The position numbers and the translations under genes were made by a program. Below the pieces are notes generated by a model, which saw only the letters and a program-made list of their open reading frames with translations, did no database searches and was not told the origin of the DNA. A DNA stretch of 64,000 nt from Aristolochia californica (taxonomy: Eukaryota; Streptophyta; Magnoliopsida; Piperales; Aristolochiaceae), in NCBI GenBank assembly GCA_029961685.1, contig JARWKL010000006.1, positions 5,332,001 to 5,396,000 of the forward strand, read 5' to 3'. Shown here one piece after another: positions 32,081-42,247 of the stretch. Within the stretch, counting starts at the first letter, position 1, and each line of letters begins with the position of its first letter.

Positions 32081-32408
32081 GTAAAGAGAAAATGTGGGAG
32101 AGAAAGGGGGGTCGTTGAACCACCCTTATCCCTCTATCAGTAGTGATCTTTTAGCCATTTGAGGCAGTCATCTATGTCATCACTCTACTACAACATGAAC
32201 TTGCCATATATAAACCACTGAGAATTATTTACAACCTTTGGGTGTGTTTCATTGCTTGTTATTTACTTGGTTACTCTTCGGTAAGTGACTAAACTGAGTA
32301 ACAAACAACTGATCCTAAAGAAGAGTGATAACCCACTAGATTAAAACGCTCATTTGAATAAATACATGAAAATCTTGAATCAATGCATAACAAGAGGAAA
32401 TTAATTAC

Positions 32409-33552
32409 TCAAAATACGGCGAGCACCCACAACAGAGCCCCTGCAAAACTAAACCAAACAGCCATTAAAGAATCTGCGAGAGAAGGAGAGTAAGCGTTTG
32501 AAGGTGTCGCAGGGCTGTTGCTTCTCGTATTGGGTCTTGGCAGAGAAGACGGTGCCTCCTCGGATGTCTCTGGAGAAGTGGGTGCACCGGCTGGTGAAGC
32601 TGCGTCCCTGCCATTAACATTCACCTGCAGCTTCATACCCCCCAAACAGTGCGACAAGGTTCCACAAATGAAGTATTTTGGTCCTGGAGATGTTAGAGGA
32701 ATGGTCGTGTTTCCGCCGCGGCTGCTCTGCAGGGCATTGCCTGCGCTGCAAGCATCGAAGTCATCTTTGCCGACCTCGCTCACGCTGTGTAGGGACGAGT
32801 ACTGGAACACTGGGTAAGGGGACAAACTTGGGTTACTTCCCGTAGTGATTTGGCCAGCAGCCTTTTAATAGAGAGGAAACAGATGCATTATTTAACTCAT
32901 CCTTGGATAACAATCAAAATATACGAAGAAATTTGTAATAACAGTCCAGTTGATGTTTTCTATTATTTTAAAATCAAGATTATATTAAAAGTTAAGCGAA
33001 ATAGAGTTGGATTGTTATTCCCATTTGTCAACACAGGTTAGCTTTATCCAAGATTGACAGAACCAATCTACCCTCCTCTTCAAGGACCTGTTCCCACAAA
33101 AAAGAAAAGAAAAGAAAAGAAAAGGGAAAGAAAATTATTTTTTGTTGTTTGGAAGAGAATCGTTGAGAAAAAAATTAATAAATTCTCTTGTATCTAAACA
33201 AGAAAAATTATATTTCTCTTCCAATCTTATCTCTCATTTTCCATGGGCATCCAAACAAGAAAAATATATCAGGCACCCACTCCCATAAGTTAACTATTCA
33301 AAGGTAACGGTGGTACAAAAACAATGGCACAGATAAACGAAGACATTGGACTTGGATCAAAGTGCAGTAGAGAGGGAGTATTCTCTTACAAAGAGTGTCT
33401 CCAACGTTGAATTCCTTGCCGGACAGCCATGAACCCAGATCAGTGCTGATGTCCCACCCTGCAGTATCTCCCACTGTATACACAGTCGCATGGCAATGTA
33501 ACGACAGGCTAAGAAAGGCCACGAGCACAATGACTACGAAGAGCCTAGCCAT
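32409..33552 (-). CDS. Phytocyanin (uclacyanin-like blue copper protein)
   Basis: Two exons, 33552-33390 and 32809-32409, join within a Leu codon (VGDTLLFQYSSLHSV) across a 580-bp intron and encode 187 residues. Residues 1-23 form a signal peptide (MARLFVVIVLVAFLSLSLHC, then HAT). The plastocyanin-like domain begins VYTVGDTAGWD. All type-1 copper ligands are visible: His in LHSVSEV, Cys in YFICGTLSHC, His in TLSHC and Met in LGGMKL. Met as the axial ligand is the uclacyanin pattern. A Ser/Pro-rich AGP-like segment and a hydrophobic tail (MAVWFSFAGALLWVLAVF) suggest a GPI anchor. Family members are extracellular electron-transfer or cell-wall proteins. The start is the ATG at 33552; three bases upstream is only a GTG. 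Confidence 0.92.
33098..33124. repeat. (AAAAG)n microsatellite in the phytocyanin intron
   Basis: About five AAAAG units within the intron of the gene at 32409-33552. Confidence 0.85.
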
Positions 33553-33605
33553 CACTGATGATGTGGATTTGATTGAAGCTGCAATGGAGATGAAGCGTTC
33601 AATTC

Positions 33606-33612
33606 ATTTATA
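33606..33612 (-). promoter_or_regulatory. TATA box of phytocyanin at 32409-33552
   Basis: Minus-strand TATAAAT about 55 bp upstream of the ATG, a suitable core promoter position with a short leader. Confidence 0.6.
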
Positions 33613-33619
33613 CCCGGTT

Positions 33620-34436
33620 AGATTCTGAAGTCGATAACCTAACTATGTAACTAACGTTTTATATAATTCACTCAACAGCGATTTTTTCTTTTCTTCAGTT
33701 TTATTATAAAAGAAGGAAATAAATTGAAGAATGAAGTGGATTAGAACGAGAAAGGGAGACAGATGTCGGGTATTAGATATCAGATCGTCGACGTTCAGTA
33801 ATTTAAGTAAGGGTTGCGTAGGGAGATCGTAAGTAGGATTTGTAGTCGGTGGGGGTTGTTGAATGTTGATGGACTGACTCTTCGGTAAGGCAGTTAAGCA
33901 GACCTCTTCGCCCAGAAAAACAAGAACGACGACTTCAAATGAATCGGTTAATATCAGACATCACGCCAGAAAAAGAAAGGAGGATAAAAATATAACCAGC
34001 TAACTACTTTTGTTATCATTTCCAAAGCTCTCTTTATTTGTTATTCTATTTTTATATTCATCATGAAAGATAAAAAAACAGTACCAGTGCTCGTTTGGTA
34101 AATATCTCTGAGTTCTTTAAAAATAATAAAATGTTATTTAAGTGTTTGTTGGGTTCTATGGTTAACTGTTAAAACTGTAGAATATAGGAATGTCAAATAA
34201 TATTGCCGTGATTGTCATAGATCAGGTGTATACTATTTATAGAATTACAATAGAAACAGTAGGTGATTATAACTCTATAATTTGAGTATGTCTCTAATTC
34301 AATCACTTATAATTTGAATCATCTCTATCTCTATCATTATCTTTATCTTTATCTCTATCAAAAGCTAAGTTGCCTCTTGCATTTATCTTAAAAAATTGGC
34401 CTTATATTATCTAACAAGAGGGTTGATCCAATATAA
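33620..34436. other. Upstream region of phytocyanin 1, no gene seen
   Basis: AT-rich sequence that probably includes promoter elements of the minus-strand phytocyanin. No terminal repeats or coding sequence are recognised. Confidence 0.4.
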
Positions 34437-34551
34437 AAAGTCCTTTGGTGCGAAATGTTATCTCAATCGTCCGATCAATGACTATCTCACATGTCCAATC
34501 ATGATCGGATGGCTGAGATAGAGTTTCGCATGCTTCGCACCAAATCCTTTG
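34437..34551. repeat. Imperfect inverted repeat
   Basis: Left arm 34437-34478 (AAAGTCCTTTGGTGCGAA...) and right arm 34502-34551 are imperfect reverse complements (TCCTTTGGTGCGAA against TTCGCACCAAATCCTTTG). They could form a hairpin next to the copia remnant. Confidence 0.75.
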
Positions 34552-34559
34552 AAGTAACA

Positions 34560-35157
34560 AAGATGTCTCAATTTATGCATCAATTGACTAATGAGCATTG
34601 GGTACTTTTTAAACGAATTTTAAAGTATTTATATGGCACATTGGATAAAAGGTTTTTTTTACATCTTAAGTCTCCTATATCTCTAAATGAGTTATCAAAT
34701 GTCGATTGGGCTGACAATAAAGATGATTACTCTTCCACTAATGTCTACCTTATCAATATTAGGCGTAATCTCATTTCCTAGAGTTCAAAGAAGCAACACA
34801 TTGTTGCTCTTTTTTCTACTAAGTCTGAGCATCAATCAGTTGCTGCTACTGTTGTTGAACTTCGATGGGTGTGCTCTCTACTTACTGAAATTAGTGTGAC
34901 TTTTGCAGTTTTCACCTGTAATTTATTGTGATAATATTAGTGTCACTCAGTTAAGCTCTAATCTTTTATTTCAATCCAGAATGAAACATATAGCAATTGA
35001 TTATCACCTCATCGGTGATCAAGTTCAATCTAGTTTACTTCGTGTTTCTCAAATTGATTCTACTGAACAACTTGTTGATCTCCTTACCAAGTCATTGCCA
35101 CATTCAAAATTTCAGTTGCTAAGAGACGAGATTGGCCTCTCTAACTGTGGTCTATCT
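34560..35157 (+). pseudogene. Copia RNase H remnant
   Basis: Only the 3' end of a copia pol is left: WVLFKRILKYLYGTLD, then STKSEHQSVAATVVELRW (about 34820-34875), a CDN box at about 34928 (YCDNISVTQLSSNLLFQS), and the end VDLLTKSLPHSKF, LLRDEIGLSNCGLS, stop at 35157. A stop at 34779 and a frameshift near 34900 break it. Confidence 0.85.
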
Positions 35158-35408
35158 TGAGGAAGCATAAAGAACAGATTATCTCCCTTTAGTTTAGGGG
35201 ATAAGACTTCTATAGTAAATTGTATTTATCCCTTCGGTTTAGGAGATTTCTATTGATTGTATTTTAGGAGATTTCTGTTATAAATTGTATATAAATACGA
35301 CTCTTAAATCAATGCAAATATGTGGTTAAATTCAGACTCTTTTATAAAACTCCCGATTTTGTATATAGTTGAGTGTCATTCTTTATAGAGAACCATTGGC
35401 TACTAACA
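35158..35408 (+). repeat. Copia LTR following the RNase H remnant (approximate ends)
   Basis: AT-rich sequence with repeated TTTAGGAGAT words and TATAAATACGA at about 35291, resembling the LTR at 11095. It ends near GGCTACTAACA. The left boundary is not sharp. Confidence 0.5.
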
Positions 35409-36328
35409 TGGTGCAGGACCGTCTCAAGCCTGATTGCAAGATCCTGTATCCAAAACACTCGTTCAGAGTCAGCTGTGACACTGCTATTGGAAAGTTAACT
35501 CAATGGTTGACTTAACTAACTACAAGTTCATCTTATGGTGCTCAGCATCTGACTTTCATATTATTGTTTGGTATGAGTTACTTGGAATTTTGTATATCAT
35601 CCTCTAACAAGTAAGAAAATATGTGTATCTAATGTTGGGTCGCACATGGCCGAAGACTTAAATAATTATCTATTTTGGCTATCAATTTGGATTTGCTTGG
35701 GTTTGAATAGAAACCCCATGACTGCACAAATATGGCCACAATCAACTCAGAGCAGAGGAAGAAGCTCTGTTATTCCACCATCCTCTTCGCTGCCGGACCA
35801 GTTAGTCTTTGAGCATTGATACTGGGAAATCTACCACTCTTTTACTTCGTTGAGCCTTCGCTTTATGGAATTGGAAGACTAAAAGAGAGTTGGTAGAGAA
35901 TTTACAGGCGAGAATTGGAATTCTTATCTGTTGAAACATGAACCAGAGTTCAGTTGACATTCATCTGTATTTGCTCCCAGATGTAGCAATCTATTGAGAT
36001 TTATCTACCTGGCTCCAGATTCCTTTACATTTTAATATTAGTCGTAAATCACTTGGAGGATTCCACAAGGAACCGAAAGGGTCAAAATAAAAGGAGTTTG
36101 ATTTCTGCTACCACAGAAATCTAAGTTAACTTAGTTTAATAAGAAAATATTTTATTATGATTTAGGTGGAAGAAAAATCCATTGCACTGAAAACAAATCA
36201 ATCGTACTCGTACAAGATGCAGGTAACTACTCCTTATCACAAATCTCACAGCCTAATACTAATTAACCACCCAAGTCCCATCAACAGAGAAACCTAAGCA
36301 ATATATAATTGCAAGCACTGCCTCTTGC
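35409..36328. other. Intergenic DNA downstream of phytocyanin 2
   Basis: No gene or repeat family is recognised. The right end is the probable 3' UTR of the minus-strand phytocyanin at 36329-37963. Confidence 0.4.
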
Positions 36329-37963
36329 CTAGCTCATGAATGCAAGGATAGGAGCCCACAGCAGGCAGGCCCCAATGGCTGTCAAGCTGCTGGCACCGCT
36401 GGGTGTGGAGCTTGGAGTCCTGGAACCGGGGGTGCTGGGGCTGTTGGGCGTGGAGGGAGTGCTGGGCGAGCCACCTGGGGTGGTTGGCGTCGAAGGACTG
36501 CTCCCGGCCGCTGAGACAGTGACGGATAGCTTCATCCCCTGCCCGCAGTGGCCAAAAGTCGGGCAGAGAAAGTAATGGCCACCTTCCTTGGATAGGGTGA
36601 TAGTGGTGTTCCCGTCGTCGTGGCTTGCAAGCGTGTTGGCGGAGCTACAGCTATCGTAGTCGGACTTGGTCACTTCGTCTACTTTGTGATTTGCTGTGTA
36701 GGTGAATACTGCACAAACACGAAAGTAGATGCTTGTTATTCGTCAAAGGCTGGAGCTAATCTGATACTTAGATCAAAGCTTTGACCTACCCATTTTGCTT
36801 CTTGTTCTTCGTTTGATTGTTCAACTGGTTTGTTTAATAATGATCGTACCGACCATAGACGTGCTCTACTGAGAATTAACCCACTACCTCAGCAATTTCA
36901 TGATCAGACGAGAAATCCATTTTTCAATTAAAACATCTTAAATTCCAAGTCAACCAATGTAAACATAAAAGAAATCAATCACAAGTACAGCTTGTGATCT
37001 TACAAGAACGAGCTGTCAAGGGGAGATCTGTTTCGTATTTTACTAATGTTGCAGGAAAAATATAAAAAAAAAAAATCTTCTTCGTGAAGTTTAGGTCGGA
37101 TGCCATTAATTTCTTTCTTCTGGGTAGAAATAAACGAGTCTGGTAGGTCAGGCAAACCCAGAAGAAAGAAACTGGATGTCAGCTTACTGATATCCCACAG
37201 AACTCAGAATTGTCCTAATTAATAATTTTTTCGGCAAAAAATTGTTGAGATATCAGACTGAAATTTTGTCAAGATGTTGACAAGTTCCACTATTTGACTG
37301 ATTTCTGCTATTGCTCCTAGTCCGTCCTAGTCACTTGACGTGGAAGAAATCACAGGAGCTCTCCAACAAAAGGGACTATATTAGTCTACTCGTTTTATCA
37401 CTTGACGTGGAAGAAATCACAGGAGAGAGTTGCAGTTTCTTGTAACAGAATACAGTAACTCACAGAGAAAGGGAGAAAGGAAGGAAAGAACAGCAAAAGG
37501 AATGGTTTTAAAACTTCAATTAAAATGGATAAATGTCGCATTCGCAGTAGGTAATATTTAATAGAAGAGGGTAAAACCGAGGTTCAAGAAGATCGGAAGC
37601 GCACTAGTAATGGCGGATGAAGAAACTTTAGTTTAACACAAGCAGGGTGAGCGGGAGAAAAAGTTATTAATCACCCTATCTGTGCCATTCAATACCGTTC
37701 CATGCCGATCAAAGATGAAAGATTAGTATGAAAATATCTCAGCAAGAAATTAATATACCAAACAGAATATTAGCCTCTTTGAGAGAGGAGAAGTGCATGG
37801 AGAACTTACTGAGTCTGTCACCAACTTGGAATGTTTTCCCAGAGGTCCAAGTGGGAAAGTTTACACCAGTGTCCCACCCGGAGCTATCTCCGACGACGTA
37901 GTCGGCTGCGTGGGCCAAAGGAGCAGCCAAGAGAAGAAGAACGAAAGCTGTTGCGGCAGCCAT
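36329..37963 (-). CDS. Phytocyanin (uclacyanin-like blue copper protein)
   Basis: Exons 37963-37810 and 36708-36329 join within an Ile codon (VGDRLIFTYTANHKV) across a 1101-bp intron, giving 177 residues. The signal peptide is MAAATAFVLLLLAAPLAHA, cleaved before ADYVVGDSSGWD. Copper ligands are His in ANHKVDEV, Cys in YFLCPTFGHC, His in FGHC and Met in GQGMKL. The Ser/Thr/Pro-rich stretch (about 125-160, TPTTPGGSPSTPSTPNSPST) is AGP-like, and the tail ASSLTAIGACLLWAPILAFM fits a GPI signal. It shares intron position and phase with the gene at 32409-33552, so the two are probably tandem duplicates, though well diverged. Confidence 0.93.
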
Positions 37964-38044
37964 GTTCTCTCTGTCTCGAAGGAATGCACAGACACAAGAG
38001 ATGGCTACAGGAGGAGGTTGCAGGAGGAGGTAACAAGAGGGCTT

Positions 38045-38052
38045 ATTTTATA
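38045..38052 (-). promoter_or_regulatory. TATA box of phytocyanin at 36329-37963
   Basis: Minus-strand TATAAAAT about 82 bp upstream of the ATG. Confidence 0.65.
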
Positions 38053-40014
38053 GACAACCGGAGGGAACAGGGAAGAGTATTTTAATTGGGGAGTAAGAAG
38101 AAGTCGCCTCCAAATCCTATTGCTTTGTCATCTTTTATTCTCTTATCCTGCATTGCCAGACCTTGCTTTCCTCGTCTCCACCTAATCTCCCAAACATTGA
38201 ACCTTGAGAGACATCTCTGAAAGTTGACCCAGCCAACTGCTTCGTTGTGGACGAACGGGGTTTTTCTAATGAGGCTCTTCACTTTTAAAATGTCTCAATT
38301 AAATAGGTAATAGTTGGTAAATTATTGTGTTTAGTCGCTTTTATTCATTTCCTATTTATTTTTTAAACAATAAAAACTATCATTATAAAAGAAAAATAAA
38401 ATCCCCCATGAACCGGACGGTAGTAGGTGGTATAGGTAGGCTGCCGGTTTGGGCCCCACCTATAACGGCCCATCGCGTAAACCTTGCCCACAACTACTTT
38501 CTCCACACGCCTGATGCCTGCGTTTCATGGCCAATTGGCCAGGGAAAAGCAATGCAGGCACGTCATCCCGTTGAAGGGTGTTTAGCCTGCTTTGCAAACT
38601 TTCTAGATTTCTCCCAATCCATTGCTTGTAAAAACACTGTCGACGAACATCTCTCTTTCATTGCGATTTGAAGTTACTGACGCCTACCCTCTATCGGAAG
38701 CTCGTCTCTCGTCTTCCGTAATCTTGACTTCCAATCTAAGTGATACAGAACAGGTGTCACCGTGCAGAAATTTGAAGGCTGGTCCTGTTACTGAACTCAG
38801 CTGTTCGATTTTGGTAGCCATTAAAGTGGAGAGCAGAGGAATCCGCCGCAAGAGTTTGGGCCATGCCTCAATTATGCTCTGCTCTTTATTTTATTGGTCG
38901 CCTCATCCGCGTGGCCTGTGAAGATGATAAAACTATTACCTGAACACTTTCGATCATCAAATTCATCGTCAACTAATGATGATGCGAACACGGAAGCTAT
39001 GAATTGTTTAAACCCCGGTGAAATAGTCTTTGAGACATTTTGTCGAACACTTTAATAGTGCAGCGACCAGTGAAGGGTGGAACCATGATTTCGCTGCCGC
39101 TCGAAGCCATTCTCCATTTTCTCGCACGTTACAGCCTTTCTTATTCTTAAGCTTACAGACAGATGCATCACCCACCATTTCTCTTAGACGTTTAGTTTGA
39201 ACACTTTACTGTGGAGAACGGAGAATTGGGGGTTGTTCTCTTCTTAATTTGTTATCAAACAGCTGATTTGAGAGGGCCGTCTCCAGAACCCACCATTAAT
39301 CTTAGACGTTTAATGGCTGTGGAGAACGGATCATTGAGGCATTTTTATCAGACGTTTGTTTTTCCAGTTATTTGTATCATCAGCACAGAGCATCACCTAA
39401 CCCGGAGATGTTCGGTTTGCATGATATGACCGCTTCAATCACATCAGATTAAGAAACACGAATTGAAGACTGATTACGTTTCTATGCTTTCAACCAAATC
39501 AGATTAAGAAACAGTATAAAAGACTAATTGCGCGTCTCTAAATTGGGAAGTGAGTATTCTGTATTCAAACAATTAAATTAAGTGATTCCCTCGCCTAACT
39601 GTAACCGATGACTTTTCCGCGTGAAAACCATCTTTTCGTTTCTCACTGGGCTTTGAATTGTGCCATTTGTTGTTAGTCCTTCGCTTTCGAATGTTGATGT
39701 GTAGTAGCCGATGGAAGTTTCTTTTCATATTGGCAATCTTGTAGCTTAACCGAATATTGGTTCTTCAAAAGGTGTAAGTAACTAAATGCCTACAATCTCT
39801 TTTTTTTAAACAAAAGACCTCTTTCTTTCTTTTGTCCTTTTTTTTTTCTTCTTTTAAAGGAAAGACAAGTGATGCCATAGTAGTAGGGCCGATTCGGAGC
39901 AGGCTTTAAAAAATCCAACCCCGCCCCACATTTTCGTTCCTGCCCCATCCTCCTGATTGGTTAATTTTTTGACTTCATCGTTATAGCCCCTTGCACATAA
40001 AAGAAAAACATATT
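38053..40014. other. Intergenic DNA upstream of phytocyanin 2
   Basis: Mixed-composition sequence with no recognised gene. Two related segments share CTTAGACGTTTA and TGTGGAGAACGGA (about 39182-39230 and 39300-39335). Short open frames (38622-38921, 39211-39429) have no recognisable domain. Confidence 0.4.
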
Positions 40015-40329
40015 TGTTGGAAAATGGGCCCAAACCCATACAACCAAGGAAGACCCACAAATCCAAGTGTGTTAGAAGATCATTCCAAGCCCATCAGACC
40101 AAAAAAGACCCATATATCCAAAAGATGTAGAAGACGAGCTCAAGGCTCATAGATCAAGGAGAAGGCCCACATGCCCATACAATGATAACAATATGGTAAA
40201 TAAAGAGTCATCTCATAGAGATGATATTGATGTAATTAAGTTCAAACCCTAAATTCAGGGGTATTATTATAATACAGTAGTTTGATTAATCTATAAATTG
40301 AACTTTAGAGGAAGGGTTAAAAATCAACA
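40015..40329 (+). repeat. Copia-type LTR with three 55-bp modules
   Basis: 315 bp from TGTTGGAAAATGGGC to AAATCAACA, followed by TAGTATCAGATC, a decayed tRNA-Met primer-binding site. The first part consists of three related modules starting at 40015, 40070 and 40126, each of the form TGT(T)(G/A)GAAGA...AAGCCCAT...GACCCA. It is therefore a 5' LTR. Confidence 0.75.
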
Positions 40330-41480
40330 TAGTATCAGATCATTGATTTTCAGGACTCGTAGTTATGGTTTTCAGAATTTCGGACAGTCATATTTTTCTT
40401 TTCTGATGATTTTTTTTTCATAGTTACAACTTCGTTTCTTTTTTATTTTACTACTAGTTTTATTGTCCCCGTGAGACCTAGCTCGGTGCCTCCATCGAGG
40501 ATTTGGTGCTTGACCCACCGCTGGTTGGTCTCGCTACTAGTTCCATCATGGGCACTTTCCTCGTGTCCTATTTTTTATTTTAGTAAGAATTTTATTTGTT
40601 GGTTCGTGTCTCGTGCTTGTTCCCGTCTCTGCCTTGCCATCTCTATTGTTGTTATCTTTGACAAAAACTTTGTCTTCACGGCTGGTCGGCTTATCTCCAG
40701 ATCGCATTCCGAAAAACAATTCCGTGTTAATGATGGTTAATCACGATCTAGTATTTATTTCCGGAAACCAGCAATTAGAGTGGCCTTGCTCTCTACCTTC
40801 AGAAGAAGGTCAACACTGATCTCTTCCCCGACATTGATTACCGTCAATGAGTCCATATTGCGCTGGTGATTTTGTTGTCGACTATGTTCCATGGTGATCT
40901 ATTGTGATCCGAACTTGACTCACACTGGCATCTCACTTATCTCTGGAAGGATATTTTTGCTCAAGTTGGATTCTTCCTAGTGGTTGCTTATCGTTTCTTT
41001 TGAAACTGATCAATCACAGCAAAACATTGCCAGCCAAAGTGTTTTCTTTGGTTCAATTTCTGGCCGAAAAAATCAGATTGGTTTATCGTATCATCACAGA
41101 TGTGATCTCATCAAGTGGATTTTTTTATCTGTTGTGCTGAATCCGAGCTGGTATCCCAAATTTCGAATGGTATATTATTGCCTCATAAAGATAGAATCGT
41201 ATCTTCTCTACTGTCAGACTGATTCCATAGTTATTTGGAAGTCATATTATTCTCTCATCCAGCCTGTCCGTCGATTTCATTCCGAGTTAATCCCCTGAGT
41301 TTCTGGACTGTTTCCATCGAGAGTCCTTCGGTGTTGTGGAGAAGAAAAAGATCTACTGCTTGGTTGCCTTGGGACGACTCTAATGTCCCGATTCCTTCAG
41401 CCCCATAGGGAAGAAGGAAACGTTTTCCCGATTCTTACTATTGCCGATGATATTGGGAAAGAGTCCAGAATTTGAGATTT
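40330..41480. other. Leader/internal DNA after the copia LTR
   Basis: No gag or pol motif is recognised. The open frame at 40984-41298 has no identifiable domain. A 15-T run lies at about 41480. Confidence 0.4.
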
Positions 41481-41499
41481 TTTTTTTTTTTTGAACAAT

Positions 41500-41789
41500 C
41501 GATCTGTTCGGCGCCGAGAGGAGGAAGAAGACACTGTTGAAAAATTTATATTTCCTAACTTAGGAAACTTATTAAATCCGGGTCGCCCGCCTGTTCTGAC
41601 CCATACCCGGACCAGCCCGAGTTCACCCAACAACGGTTCTACTGACCCGTGGATGCTCCTATTCTGTTGAGCCAACTCGGATCGAGTCAACCTGGTCTGG
41701 GTCAACTCAGTGGGTCAACCTGACACGGGCCACTCTTGGACTTGTGGGCCTTTCTTGGTCGTGTGTAGGCTTGTGCCCATCTTCCAACA
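41500..41789 (-). repeat. Copia-type LTR (minus), approximate left end
   Basis: On the minus strand it starts TGTTGGAAGATGGGC at 41789, and just right of it lies the polypurine tract complement CTCCCCTTCAAGCTGGGGG. It is thus the 3' LTR of a minus-strand element. The interior repeats GGGTCAACC/GACTCGG words. The other edge is not defined. Confidence 0.6.
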
Positions 41790-42247
41790 CTCCCCTTCAA
41801 GCTGGGGGTGAGATAACATTATGAACACCCTGGTGTATAAAATCTTTTTGTATAAAATGGCTTGGGCTCATCTTCCACAATATTCATTGCAAAAAAATAA
41901 GTTTAACACTACAAGGAAAAATACTTTGGTTAGTGAATTTTTTTGTTGGTGGAATTTTATCGGCAAAACTTTTGCAAGTGAAAATTTTGCCGGAAGAATA
42001 TATTACTCGCTGAAAAATTGTGCCATTTTCTGTATATAACAAAAATATACAAGAATATATTAAAATATACCAAAAAATTACAAATTGTCAAAAAATAATA
42101 AAGAACCATAAACAATCTAAGAGAAGGTCCAGGGGAGAATCCAAAGAAGACCCACTCTTGAGTGAAATCACACATCTCTTCTTGAAGATACGAATGCATA
42201 GACCTAATATTGTTCTTGTACTTGACGCGTAAATAGTTCAACCACTT

